Positions 48,233 through 60,845 of a stretch of DNA of 64,000 nt are shown piece after piece (within the stretch, counting starts at the first letter, position 1; the number at the start of each line of letters is the position of its first letter). Origin of the DNA: Dendrobium chrysotoxum (taxonomy: Eukaryota; Streptophyta; Magnoliopsida; Asparagales; Orchidaceae); the NCBI GenBank assembly GCA_019925795.1, contig CM034313.1:3008501-3072500 (forward strand), given 5' to 3'. The notes under the pieces are model-generated. The model had not been told where the DNA came from. It worked only from the letters and a program-made list of their open reading frames with translations, and did not search any database. The position numbers and the translations under genes are program-made.

Positions 48233-48739
48233 TCTCTCTTCCTTTTTTTTTTTCCTTATAAAGCATGTGATTTAGAAAATGAGTTGGAAGATTTTGGTTT
48301 ACCATATGATTTTGATCCAAACATTCATCCTTTCAGTATTTTGAAAAGAAAGATTTTGGGTCAGGTTATCAAAAGTTGTTTGATTTGCCTTTAAGATATG
48401 TTCAATACAAATTGGCTTTTTTTATTTTTTGAAATGTTAAAATTTATATTATTTGCTTCAATGTAGATGGAATACATGACCGAGAAGAAAGCTAAGAAGA
48501 AGGCATACTCTGAATTGAAGAAGATTTCTCGCCTCCAAGGGAAAAAACCACCTCCAAACCCATATCCTAGTCCCATCAAAGAGATACAAGCAGAGGAGAA
48601 AAAATATGTTAAGGATCGTTTCTTTAATCCCAAAATTCTTGAAATTGTGAAGAAAATGAAGGCAGAGAAGGCTGCTGAAATGCAAGAACGAATGGCCAAT
48701 GCTTCTGGTCAGCCTGCTGCTGGAAATCCACCCTGGTGA
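47027..48739 (+). CDS. mS23: Mitochondrial small ribosomal subunit protein mS23
   Basis: Four exons with GT-AG junctions and consistent phase: 47027-47121, 47537-47659, 48087-48189 and 48467-48739 (594 bp, 197 aa). The protein starts MSYMRGDLLTRMRKLVKGLA, passes through PVWLKAMEEAPPVTLPR, EDVYVKRFFKKYPDS and FNGFSPPPARVFAWRVLELK, and ends in a lysine-rich segment MEYMTEKKAKKKAYSELKK...GKKPPPNPYPSPIKEIQAEE. This layout matches the plant mS23 family, a structural protein of the mitochondrial ribosome small subunit. The basic N-terminus fits mitochondrial import. Full-length, no internal stops. An AATAAA lies at 48758-48763. Name from memory of the family; exon joins are strong. Confidence 0.88.
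48200..48229. repeat. CT microsatellite at the start of mS23 intron 3
   Basis: About fifteen TC units begin 11 bases after the exon 3 donor (48190), followed by further CT- and T-rich sequence to about 48255. Confidence 0.9.
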
Positions 48740-48769
48740 TTTAGATTTTCAAGCAACAATAAATCAAAT

Positions 48770-49450
48770 TTACAGTTTCTGCAATGAACACATCTTGTTG
48801 CTGGCCATCCTGCAAATTTCTAGGTTTGCTTTTACTAAAATCTCTCTATTTTCTTACATATTTACATGAATTTTTGGTTGCCTTAATGCTTAATTAACAT
48901 GTCTGGAGTCACTCCAAATCCCCCCCTGCATTGTGTTGGGCGTTGCATTCCTGGAATGTAAGCTCTTTGTACAGGGGAAGTACTGCTCAAGTTAGTGTAA
49001 TGCTTAACCTTAAGAAATTTTAAGGTCGATTGATTATCCTTTGGATGCATTAAAAATTGCACAACATATGATTCTTATTGTATAATGATATGATTGTGAT
49101 TTTAAGATATTTAATCAAACATGAGCTGGTGTTCTTTTGCATTTATCATTTTTGAATGATGAGATCTATGGTAAAATCAAAATTTTAAGAGTTTTTATAT
49201 TTTGTTTAATTGTCGTCTTTAATTTTTATATATTTGATGAATGATGAAATCATTATAAAAAATAATTAAACTTGATCATCATATGAATTTAATGTTGTAG
49301 ATCATAATAAATAGTCTAAACATGAATTTGAAGACTATATTGAGTGATAGATGTAGGAAAAAGGGGCAAATAGGCATATATATTATTACAAAGATTTTTA
49401 TATATCTAGGAAACAACACAACATTTTAACAAACTTAATATATTTTAATT
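48770..49450. other. mS23 3' flank, no further gene
   Basis: Probable 3'UTR (CTTTGTACAGGGG region near 48965), then AT-rich DNA with no recognised feature. Confidence 0.5.
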
Positions 49451-49457
49451 ATATGAG

Positions 49458-50849
49458 AGTTGTCTTAGAACATTTGCGGCAATAGAGAGATAAAGAGTTT
49501 AATATTTTAACTTTGAACGAAGATTCAACACATACATAAAAGAGGGGTGTGAAAGTAATAAAAGACTAATATTTTTATGTGGAAAATCTTGAAAATGGTG
49601 AAAAATCATGGGGCCTGACCCGGTTAAAAATGATTTCGTTAGTGTTTGTAATTGATTACAAATGATGCCCTTCTCGGGTAGAGGGCCTTTGCTCAATGTA
49701 GCAAGTATACATCATATATAGTATATTACATGATGAGAGTTGAGAAAAATTCAATAATATGAGAATTATTCTTAAGAGAATGTAGTCATGTTCGTTTGGT
49801 TGGTAGGACCATAGTCGGCGGGTGACGGTGGTCAGATGGACCATACTTGGCGGGCCATGGTAGTCGGTGGGCGATAGAGGTCTGAGGGACTTTAATCGGC
49901 GGGTGACAGAGGTTGGAAGGATCGTGTCGGCGAGCGACGGTGGTGGGAGGGACTGTATTTTGTGTGCGACAAAGGTCGTAGGGACCGTAGTCGACGAACA
50001 ATGGAGGTCGGAGGGACTGTAATCAGGCGACAGTGATTGAAATGATCGTAGTTTGGTGACAGTGGTCAGAGGAACTGTAATCGGACGATGGTGGTCGGAA
50101 TGACCGTAGTCGGGCAACGATGGTCGAAGGATCGTAGTCGGGCGACAGTGATCAGAAGGATCTTAATCGGGCGACGGTGGTCAGAGTAAAGCTCGTTAGT
50201 GAATTCCATATGAAGGATAGACGGTCATTATCGGCCAGTGGTTCATCAGTGGCGCAGATTCGTCGATGATGGTGTTGGGGGGGGGGGGGGGGGGGGACCT
50301 CTAGGATTCTTTAAGATCTAGAGCTCTTCTCTTCTTCCTCCTCCTTCCACCACTCCCCACCCCACTATGTGAAGAATGAGAGGTCTATTTATAATTTTTT
50401 GGGAGTGGTATGGCTAGTAAATAAGGAGAAGAACAAGGCCATTTTGGAGTGTTTCAATGGACTGTCGATATCGACTCCCTCAATTATAGAGGATTTCTTA
50501 AACATTTATGTGCCCAAATGATGTCAAAATTAGGTGATCTTGGGCTCGTTGGATTCATCTCGTCAAGCCGCTTGACTCGACTATAAGTATGCTATATTTG
50601 GATATCATTTAGTCATCCAATTTATACTTTGAACCTTCCAAATGTGCTTTGACCCTTTGATTTGAACCAATTTAGGCTCGGATTGGATTAAATTTGGTGT
50701 CATTGGGTTCGTCTCCTTGAGATGTTCATTTCAACTATAAACTTGTTGAAATCGGAGTTCGTATGATCCCAAATTTAATTTCGAAAGTTTCTAATTCATG
50801 TTTGCATCGAGACTTGTGCCCGATTTAGGCAATTTTTGGTGACGTATCA
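49458..50849 (+). mobile_element. Solo LTR, family A copy 4
   Basis: Begins (A)GTTGTCTTAGAACATTTGCGG and ends ...GACGTATCA, 1392 bp. Both terminal thirds align with copies 1-3. The centre (about 49800-50190) is type 2 minisatellite (GGTCGGAGGGACTGTAATCG units). A TATA-like TATTTATAAT lies near 50388. Flanks ATGAG and AGACT do not match, so the target duplication has decayed or the ends have shifted. Confidence 0.8.
50277..50296. repeat. Poly-G tract
   Basis: Twenty uninterrupted G just after the minisatellite of solo LTR copy 4. Copies 1-3 lack it. Confidence 0.9.
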
Positions 50850-52070
50850 AGACTTTTTTTATGCATAAATCGGTCTTATTTTACTCTTTTGTGATCCAAA
50901 GTTATTGTGAGTACCATGAGTTTGTAAATGGTTAGCGAACAAGGTGACTTAATTATATTCTTTGTTTGTTGGATGATGCAAAAGACTATTTTTGAGGATA
51001 AAACATGATTAAGTATGTCATTAATAAGAGTTAATAGAATGGTAAACTTAAAATATTAAAAGATTGAGTGTTATAAAAGAAAAGACAAATATTTAAATGG
51101 TTGCAATTGTGAAATTTTCTGAAGTTATATATTTATCATAATGTTGATTGTGGGAGAGAAATGATTGATTTGAAATAGGTAATATGATCAATTGGATCCA
51201 CTTTTTTTAAGGAATCTAGAGAGGAGTCCATGGCCAGCACAAGAAGTTGAATAACTTTAGTTAATAAAGTACATCAACTCAAGGGAGCTTTTATCTAGCT
51301 AAAGTTTTAGTGTAGTTGGTGAGGGTGCTACCACATTTAGCTAAAACTTCAGTTAAATTTGACCCTTTCACAATGTCATTTATTACTCCTTTCATCATTT
51401 CATTTATTGCTCCTCACATAGCTTCATCATTTGCTCCTTTTGAGGCTTCATCGCCTGCTACTTAGGAAGCTTCACTGCTTTCTCCACCTTAGCTTCATTT
51501 AATACTACTACTCTTATGTAAAATAGGCGTTTGTGTGGGCTCAAAACACTTCTTCTCTTTGAAGTTCAACACTGTAATTAGTTTCTCATTATTCTGCACA
51601 ATGATGTTTTGAAAGTCAATAAAGAACTGATGTTTTTCACACAAATATGACAGTAGAAGTCATCCAGTTAAGCTTACAGCACCATACAGAAATTTACTTC
51701 CAGAATGCTAAAAACTTTCTATAATGTGATTTATTTTTTGGTAGAAAGAATGCTGCAATAAATAAATTTTATCCCTGCATACATATATTATAATACTATG
51801 TGGACATGTCAGAAACATTATGGCTTGAGAAAACAAATGGAGAAAGAAGTTGTTGGACAAAAGATTAAAAAACATAAATTCAGCATGTAATGTAGCAACC
51901 TCTGAAAAAAAATTATACAACTTCGGTTCTCACTTTCCATATTCAGATATAATTAAACCTGTAAAGAAAAAGTTGCATACATTTAGTATAATTAATGCTA
52001 TGCATATATTCTATAAAAATCTTGCATAATTAAAATATAGAGACAAATAAGGAGCAATAGAAAGATACTT
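50850..52070. other. Intergenic DNA and 3' flank of the EDR2-like gene
   Basis: At about 51370-51490 a degenerate 18-24 bp repeat (TCATTTATTGCTCCT, GCTTCATCATTTGCTCC) runs for five or six units. Otherwise AT-rich, no gene recognised. Confidence 0.5.
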
Positions 52071-52077
52071 CTTACTG

Positions 52078-55000
52078 TCAACATAAGCGTACGTGGATAG
52101 CTTTGGTGGCATCAAGATAGTTCAGTCGACAGGTTCCCAGGAGGAATTCTGGAAGTTCCTCTTGGCTATTTCCCTACAAATTTCGATGTCACATAAAACA
52201 TCAATGATCATTTTGCAAGAACTGACACATACTTGAACCCAAAATAGTGAAGATAACAGTTTCGTTAAGCTTTCAATTGGTATCTAAAAGCATTTCTACT
52301 GGTATTTGATTATTTTCAACACTTAAGTTAATCAAATCTTAATCAGCTAGGAATCATTTTAATCAAATCCTAATCAGCTGGAAGTCATTCGCTGTCTTAC
52401 CTGTATTAAAAAAGCCATTTCTATCACCAGGTTGCTTAGGTAGCTGAGCACAAGGCTTGCAACACCCCTGGCAACAGTAGATGAGCCGACATCCACGCAA
52501 AGCTGAAAATTACATTTGAATAAGGAATTAGGATTCAAAAAAAAAAAAAAAATCAGTCTGCATCAACTCTTCTTTGTTCCGCATAAGTTAATTCTTACAG
52601 GTTAATGTCATTTATCGTTAAGTACTAGTTTATTATTCACTTATTTCTGCAAGTAATTGTGGCTTTTGAAATAATATCTATTATTAAAACTGATAGATAC
52701 TGGTTTAGTATCAACTTAAAGGTATTTAGTTCATTCATACAAAACATGATCATTGTCATATAGATGGTGGCATGGTTGTCATCGTATGGTATCATATATT
52801 GAGCAACATGAAAACTAAACTCTCCTAAGATAGTTTTACCTACATCATTTCACATACTGAGTGAGGCATACCATGGTATTCAACCTCAACATTAGGCATG
52901 GCCTTAATTTGTTACTTTCTAGATGACTAGGTTATCTCTAATAAAAAGACAATATCCTTAAACAGACTTCCTATCTTCAATGGATCCAATATAATCAACA
53001 TCAAAAAATGGTTCAATATTAAAGTACTTAGTCTTAATATATATTAACCTTACTATGAGAGACTTTTTTATATCCTTGAAAATTCACATTACAACTTTCT
53101 AATACTTTTGTTTTGGACTTTACATGTGCTTGCTAATAACTCTAGTAATGAATGAGATATCAGGATTAATAGCAGTCAAATAAATCAACTTGGAACCTAA
53201 CCTCTAACATTGAATTTCCACTGGGGTTATCAGCTAGCTTGCAAGTAAGAACACCAGCTTACTCAGAAAAACCAACATTATACTTTCTTTTCGATAGTAA
53301 TATCCCATTACTATAAAACAAATTCAACTTAAAAAATATTTTAGTTGTCCTAATCTTTGGAGGTAAAACACTTTTGTAAGTAGCATTTTACCTTAGAAGT
53401 GCCATTATAATTACTTCTAGTGAGCAAGATATCATCAACATAAATAACAAGTATGATAGAGAACCTGAGGTAGCATGTCCACTGAAGATAGAATGACCTA
53501 TGGTGATATTGTAAAAGCTAGTTTCAGCAAGGGCCTTGCAAAATTTGTCAAACTAGGTCCATATATTTTATTGAAGACCATAAATAGCTTTTCTAACTAA
53601 ACAAAGATGAGTTGCCCTGAGAAACGTACCAAAGTTTGCTTTATATAAATAACCTCCTGAATATCCATGAAGGAAGCATTACTCACCTCTGGTTGATGGC
53701 CACTAAGAGAAGAATTCGGACAGAGTTAACCATGAAAACTAGGGAGATGACATGTAAGTAGTCTATCCTATAAACATGAATGACATCTTTGCAACTAATC
53801 GAGCTTTGTATTGGTTGATGGAATCATTAGGATGAATTTGTCTATAAAGATCCCTCAGCAAGCAATTGGTTAAATCCAAATAGGTGGTAAGAAATCCCAT
53901 GTATGCCGATTAAGCAGTCTCAAGAGGGGATATTGTAGTGCTTTCTGATGTCTAAAAGAGGTGAAGTGCTCTGCAGAGGAAGAGGGAGAAGAAAAAGACC
54001 AATTTCGTGAAAGTAACATCAATAGAAGCATATAAACTTTAAGGAATAGAATTATAACATTATTTTTTATGTGAGAATACTCAAGAAAAAAAAAAAGCGT
54101 GGAATGATATGAGAAGAAAGTTTTTTTGACAATAAAAAATATGAATAAAGCAAGCATGATTTATAATCTGTTGTGGTAGAGAAAATAAAGGTTGGTTCAA
54201 AATTAGAAGAGAGATGGGTGAAAGTTATCAATGGGAGGTGAGGAACTCGACTGATGAGATAGCAGGCATTGGAGACCGCATTTCTCTAGAGTTGACAAGG
54301 AATATTCATAAGAAATATTAAGTGTGAGTAATATCAAGCATATGACAATTTTTGCATTCAAACATATCATTTTGTTGAGATGTATATGAGTAAGAAACTT
54401 GATGAATAATACTATTATTTGAACATGAAGTTTGAAATTGAGACTGAATAAATTCTAGAGTGTTGTCCATGCTTTAAGGTTTTGATCAATACAAATAACT
54501 TTCTTTTATTTCTTGATATAATTAAAATACTTGTAGGACTTCTAACTAACATGAGTGAACAGAACCAAGTAAACCCTATTAATGAAAGTGGGAAAATATA
54601 AGAATTCTGACTAAGAACTAAACTAGGACCCCATTTGTTTGAGTGGACAAGATCCAAAAGATATGTCGACGACTTGTAGGAAAAGAAAGGAAGGACATGG
54701 AATGGTGTTTACCCAATTAACTGTCATGATTTTCAAACTGGTAGAGAAAAGAAGAAACATAATTCTAGAGTCTAAAGGGAGGAGGAGCCAACTGATAGTG
54801 CCAATGATATAGAGTAGTAGTGGATGAGAGATTGGAAGGACCATTAATAGTTAAGTACTATATCTCGTCAGCTTCAACACTTTCAATGAGAAGAATAAAA
54901 GGTTATTCAATAATTATGAGTTTTAATAAAGCAGTGAATTGATAGAAAAGTGTGGGATAGATATAACCTTTAAAAGAGTATTTAGAGAGATGTATAATGC

Positions 55001-56563
55001 TCTTTCCAGAAATGATAGAGGGGGGACCATCAACAACAATGATACGTGGTAGAAATGACGCAAAGAGATAAAAGTAGTTGGTGATTTCTTGGTATGTAAG
55101 TATAAGTATCTGAATCTAAAACCCAAAGACATACATAAATAACAATTATAATAGATCCAGAAAAAATAAGAGATGAAAGAGAGAGAGATGCTAAAAGATT
55201 GTTGAGGTTATAATCTTCCTAAGAAATAATAATCGATCTGGAAGAGAAGTTACCATATGTTATAGACAGTGTGCTGGATTGAATTTAGAATCATGCTGAA
55301 GGGGAGGGATAACAAGAATCCTCTTACCAATGTTGATGAGATGATTGGCGCTCTTGCAATGAGGGCAAGAGGGATAAGTATTTCACCTACAACTATGGCC
55401 ACCATTAGTTGTGCCACCCACCTCAAAAACAACTTCCCCTAAGTTGATTGTTTGATAGTCAATCATTGAATGGTGGAGAGTTCAGTGACATAAAGAACTC
55501 AGGAGAGAGCCATAAAAATATTAGCCATAATGGAGTTCCCATTAGCTAAGATTGCACACCATGCAATTAAGGGTGTTAACCAAAAATAAACTTGGCATCC
55601 AGAAATTATTTGTTTTGTTTCTACCAAGCAGCCGTGTCAGTCATGAAGGACTAGAATTGGATTAACTCATTCCATTTTTCATGTAGACTGTTATATTATT
55701 TTTGGATCTGCATGCAATCTTGTTGGGCAAAGATCTCATAGCAAAGACTAAGCATGAGAAATATTATTCTCCTAAATGCGGAATGAGGAAAGTCTCACAT
55801 CGTCTTATTAGCATAATTTTCAAACATGACTAAAGATAATAAATGGTTTCAAGAATGTTGAGTGACCAAATATGGATGGTGTAATCATATGCTTTTCATC
55901 ATAGTTATTAATGAAGCAAATTGATGCATGCCATGGCACATGATTTAGTGAGGTGCACTCCTTTTACTATAACCATGTTGTGGCACATAACTTCAAAATG
56001 AGGCGTCCCATTTCATTATGATGCATGCCACGGCACTAGACATGCAAAGCATCTCATTTGTGCCTTCTTAAAGGTTGTTGTTGTCTAGAGAAGTTGCATC
56101 AAAATGGCGAGTTTGTCAATGAGTACTGACAAGAAAGCAAAGGGCTCTTGAACACGTAAGATACTAGGTAGTATTAAATTTAATAGTGAAAATGATGATT
56201 GAGGAGGATTTCATCTTAGTAAGAGGAGAGAAATGAGCCATGACATCGTGAGGAGAGAGACGTGAGGAGAGAGACAGAAAAAAGCGAAGAGAAATTGCAA
56301 TCATGAAAATTGAAAGTTCCGGCATTAATAACTCGTGTATGAAGTACAATGTATGTGATTTGGAATAGGCGGCAGCTAGGATATGAGGCAGAAAATAAGG
56401 CACACATACATATGATGAGTGGGACAATGTGTAAGCATGAAGGAAGGGCGTGCTAGCTACAGGTAGGATAGTGTAGAACAAGTGATAGAGATAGCTAATG
56501 GTTGCAGGTGGCTATGGGATGAGAGCAAGAGAGCATCATGACACCATGAAGAGAGAGCATTAG

Positions 56564-56607
<44 letters not shown>

Positions 56608-59600
56608 CAGGAGGGAGGAGCCAAAGAATGGATGAGGCTTAACTATAATAGTACGATACATGTTGAGATGAAGATTTTTAGTATATTCTATTGACTAGAT
56701 ATAGGTGCTTTATAAATAGGCAAACAAGATGAATGCAATGATAAATAATTAATTAGGAGAATATTTATATTTATGAGGATATAAAAATATTACCATAATA
56801 AGATATTCTTCAAATATGATAATTCCCAATATTACTTTCTTAATATGCTAACAAAGTACAAATCATCTTTGACTAAGGGATAGCTCAGGATCGAAGTTTC
56901 AAGTAAATCACTTTACAAAACAGAGGAAAGATAGCAATGATAAAATTAATTCAACAATTAGGCCTTGTGGCCTTGGTTTACCATTGGAAATGCGAATATG
57001 CTTGTCATGGGATTGGAAAGGCACTAATGATAACATTGTCATTAAGCCTGGTATTCTTGTTGGCTTGCTAGTTATTTTGGCTTGAAGTTTTGGGCTTGTG
57101 CAAAGATGAAGCCATGTACTAGAACAAACTGGCGTGCTTACCACTAATAATCCATCCAAAAAAAAAAACTTGCAGCTTACTAAGTGCAAATAATTTTGCC
57201 AAAAACTATGCTTGTACAATAAAACAAAGTTACTTTTCCTGGCTTCGTCAGTACCAATAAACATGTGATTGTACACTGTAAAAGGCCTTTACATACTTTA
57301 TTAATCAGTAAATTATAACATTAAATCTCTTAGGTCAAAAACTCAAATCAGAAAGATCCTAAGGATATATAGTTTTGCTCAATTCGAGGCCTATCTGCAT
57401 GTATCTTAATATGAGGCTTGCCTGGTTTTCTTGAAGGAAAAAATATAACATTTTCAACACCTATATTGAGTTGATAAATATAATGAGTTCAAGTTAGAGG
57501 GTGAGCATGAAGCAATGATTAAGTTTCCTCCATTGGTTTGAAATGCAAGGTGTAAGGCCGAGTAAATAAACTGTTTCCTAGACTCCATATTGGCAGCATG
57601 TCTCATGCTTCTTTTTTTTTTTTATATCATAGCAGGAAACTAGTAGCCAGGCATATATGATATTTAGAAATAGAATTTTTAACAACATTTGTAATAGGAT
57701 CAAAGAAACAAAATCATGCACGTCACCTCCAACAATAAGAAATGCGTGCGTGCCATAGTTGTTAGGATATGAAATATGAAAGAAAACTACAAAGAAAAGT
57801 GGAGAAAAGCATATGGATTTTACATGATTCGGTGAATTTTAATTACAAGAAGGGTAGGGCAACAAACAGAAAATCTGCAAAAATAGGGCAAGAGTTTTAG
57901 TAGAGATCATGCACCACAACCATCAACAATTTATGCATGGATAACACTTTGACATGCAATGGTTGGATTTTAAATAGAATATGTATCTACTATACCTCAA
58001 GGTAGTTTCGCCCACTAAAATAATTGATTTCCAGAGCTTGACCCAACAAACATGCTTTCTTTCCCACACTTTGCTTTACTATCCAGGATCCCTAGATGGC
58101 AAACAGAAGACATCCAGCATAAAAATCATTCACCTCGCTACAGCAAAACATTTGAGAAACAGAACATTGTAGCAAGCACTCTTACTTTAGATATATATGG
58201 TATGAGCTTAAACCTTGAATTCTTGAATGCATCATCGCCCTTGACAAAGTTTGCTAGTAGAGGAACATTCTCCAATGGTGTATCCAGCATGTAATAGAGA
58301 GCAAGACTATAAGCAGTCAAACCCGGAACCTGATTTGAGAAGCAATATTAGATCTCTCGATCTTGAAGGTTTGTGTTGTAGGAAATATTTGCCGCTTTTA
58401 CTGCATGTATGCATTCAAATATTGGCTCACCTGTATGTTTATGATAAAGAAAAAATTACTGCTTCCTTGATCTGCGTATCTCTGCTAGAACAAATTTTTG
58501 TTCCATGAGAAAAGATATTCAAATTATAAGCTTTCATGTCCATGTTGTGGATACAGATAAAGGATAACAGCACCTGAACTATGCCCCCAGCTCGACTAGC
58601 AAGATCATCCTCACGCTTATCAGATTTCAGCCAATCAGCAGCCACCATTTTCATCAAAGTAGTGCTTCCTTTAATCTATTAAAAAAAATATCAGTTTATA
58701 ATTCAATTTACCAAAATACTACCCTAAGGATTTCCATATACTGAAATATTTAACAAAAAATATGTTTTCGTGTTAGTTCAATAGGCATATAAAACTGCGT
58801 AATTCTTATCCACCACGTCATATAAGATTGATCAGTTCGAATAGTGACTTGGCATGACTCTCTTTAACATCTTAATATATAAGCCTCTAAAAGGAACATA
58901 CAAATAGTAAAAGTACTTAACACATCTTGTTAAAGTTTAAAATATAGTCAGACATGAGTCAGAAAATGGTACCTTCTTATGATCTTTCAAGTAGGATTCA
59001 CTACGAACTAGAAATGTTGAAGGATCTGCAGTGGTCCAACTACAATTAGTGGTACAGGTTGAGTCACCTGGAAGAGTAGTCCCATAGCTATAAAGTTCTG
59101 TACCATTAATCGAAGCTTCTTTCAGATCAAAATAACCCTTCCTTTGACCTACAAAGTAATCGAGCAATTTGGCTTATATTTACAAATGAGAAAGGTAAAG
59201 CACATCATGTTTGTGAAATTTATGATGGTAAAGACAGACCTGAAAGATCTTGTAACTTTTTCACTAGAACTGCTGCTGTTGATAACATGGTATGGCGTTG
59301 GTCCTTTGTCAAATGACATGGAAAAGAAACATGTGAATGCTTTATTTTGTTGTTCATAAATGGAACAATTATGCTTAATGCTTTACCCAAATAAAAGTTT
59401 ATATGTAGATGATGATGACTAAGACTTCATTTGAGATAACTTTCTTACTGATTTTTAAAGTAGTTTTTTAGTAAAAAAAATTTTAGTTCAAAAATTTTTT
59501 GAACTAAAAAGCTATTTTAGAAAGCAGTAAGAAAGATATCACAATCGAAGCACAAGTTAAAAGGTTGTCTAACGTGTTCCTCGGGAACTTGAGAGACTAG

Positions 59601-59892
59601 AATCAATGATAGCTAATGAAATACGGAAGATTATGAATAACTGAAAAAAATCTCTATAGAAGCAAGAAATTTTACTTGCTTATATATATATATATATATA
59701 TATAGCTTTTTTATACTCATCTAGTATGGTTGTTTATTTACTTTCTAATAATTTCTAGCTTGCCTTATTAAAGTCCAAAAGATATGGTTAACAAGAATCA
59801 TCACAAACTGATAACTTTAATTATGAATGAATGGCAATGAAGGTATCAAAAGACATTACCAAATGTGAGCTCTGAAATTTCGTACTCCGACT
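52078..59892 (-). CDS. EDR2-like protein (DUF1336), 3' eight exons; 5' end outside window
   Basis: Exons on the minus strand: 59892-59860, 59148-58973, 58675-58574, 58481-58431, 58329-58186, 58091-57996, 52502-52401 and 52173-52078. Total 800 bp; all phases fit, giving the last 265 residues. The joined protein contains the whole DUF1336 domain: STFLVRSESYLKDHKK, LMKMVAADWLKSDKREDD, AGGIVQ, FFFIINIQ, YSLALYYMLDTP, GDDAFKNSRFKLIPYISK, GSWIVKQSVGKKACLLGQ, VDVGSSTVARGV, MAFLIQ and ELPEFLLGTCRLNYLD. Arabidopsis relatives carry PH and START lipid-binding domains before this part, and EDR2 restrains salicylate-linked defence and cell death. Here those exons must lie beyond 60 kb, past the Copia insertions, or are lost. 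The 57995-52503 intron is 5.5 kb because of a Copia element. No disabling change is seen in the exons. Confidence 0.9.
52800..55780 (-). mobile_element. Decayed Copia element in the EDR2-like intron
   Basis: Minus strand, same direction as the host gene. In order: gag (EKWNELIQF, LHGVQS.LMGTP, about 55690-55500), a knuckle remnant (CPHCKSANH, near 55360), protease WVLDSDTYTY (about 55130, D-S but no G), an integrase core remnant (HSN.WGPS, near 54640), and reverse transcriptase FDKFCKALAETSFYN (about 53550). The YVDD block is frameshifted (LFMLMI, near 53440), followed by RNase H-region remnants to about 52850. It has many stops. LTRs were not identified. Confidence 0.8.
55781..57700. other. 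EDR2-like intron sequence, repeat-derived
   Basis: Includes a GA microsatellite at 56567-56603. Frames at 56164-56481 and 56908-57276 show no domain. GGCATGCC/CATGCCATGGCAC words near 55930-56040 repeat loosely. Confidence 0.5.
56567..56603. repeat. GA microsatellite
   Basis: About eighteen GA units inside the long EDR2-like intron. Confidence 0.9.
59422..59551. mobile_element. Harbinger-like MITE in an EDR2-like intron
   Basis: Starts GACTTCATTTGAGATAAC and ends CACAATCGAAGC. The centre folds (TTTTTTAGTAAAAAA..TTTTAGTTCAAAAA / TTTTTTGAACTAAAA). It lies in the intron between 59859 and 59149. Confidence 0.75.
59682..59703. repeat. TA microsatellite
   Basis: About eleven TA units within an EDR2-like intron. 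Confidence 0.9.
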
Positions 59893-60845
59893 CTGTTGAG
59901 AAAATTTTGATGTTTCGAGTCAGATTTGAAGAAGTCAGATTGAATTGTAAATAAGATGCTATCTAAAGATTTGCCCTCATTATTTGAGGACTTTATGATC
60001 TAGTTAAATTTTTTATAGGTGCAACCCACAATAGTTAATTACCTTTCCCGATTATGAGAGTGAATTTTCGATTAATATTAGCTGCTAGAAGCTAAAAGCT
60101 TAGCGTAGAGTAGTAATAAATTTGGTTTTAGATTGAAAAATTTTACCACCATAAACCTAAACCAGATGGTGGGGGAATGACGGTGAACTCAATCAAAACC
60201 TCATTATCAGCAACCATGAGTCATTTCATTCAAAGGAATCTTGTAGACCTGGTGTGGTTGTTTATCTAAGGGGATAGATGCAAAAATATATTGACCTTAG
60301 CTAACAACGGGCTTTATGCTTTATTAAGTACACAATATAATTTATTACTCAAGGGTTTTTTAGTCATTGGAAAAATCTGACATTGACCATAATTTGATAG
60401 TGTCATTTTATGAAAAAATCATCCAGTCAAAGGAGTTTGGCTACAACCCTTTATCTATGTCATTTAACGACAAAACCACCGATTAGAGAACGTGTGTCAT
60501 ATCTTTAGTGGCTTGAGATATTTGACAGTGAACATAGCAATATAATGGTTCTTTGTTGACTAAGGTTGTTGCCAAATTTGTCACCCTCGACAAACACTTG
60601 CAGAGGATGAATGCATTTTTGCTTTAAATTTTAGAGAAATAAATTTTACTTGTGGATTTCTACATTTTGTAATCTTTTTGGAGATTTTTATATTTTTGTA
60701 TGAATGTGGCCCTAAAATGATCTCTATTAACATTTAGGAGCATTTTGAAAGGCGTAATACCTCTAGGATGATATTTTTTGTCAATGTGGCTATCATTGGT
60801 GTAGTTGAATGATTTTATTTTGAACTTTATCAACTCTGCCCGCTT
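59893..60845. other. Upstream of the first visible EDR2-like exon; no exon found
   Basis: I searched the minus strand for PH, START or linker-type exons and found none. The 66-residue frame at 60660-60860 is lysine-rich and unplaced. The previous exon should end with one base of a split codon. Confidence 0.4.

Noticed and set aside
48010..48699. Minus-strand ORFs over mS23 exons 3 and 4
   Set aside because: Antisense shadows of the well-supported plus-strand exons.
59144..59359. Plus-strand ORF of 71 codons
   Set aside because: It starts on the antisense of an EDR2-like exon, runs into the adjacent intron, and has no domain.
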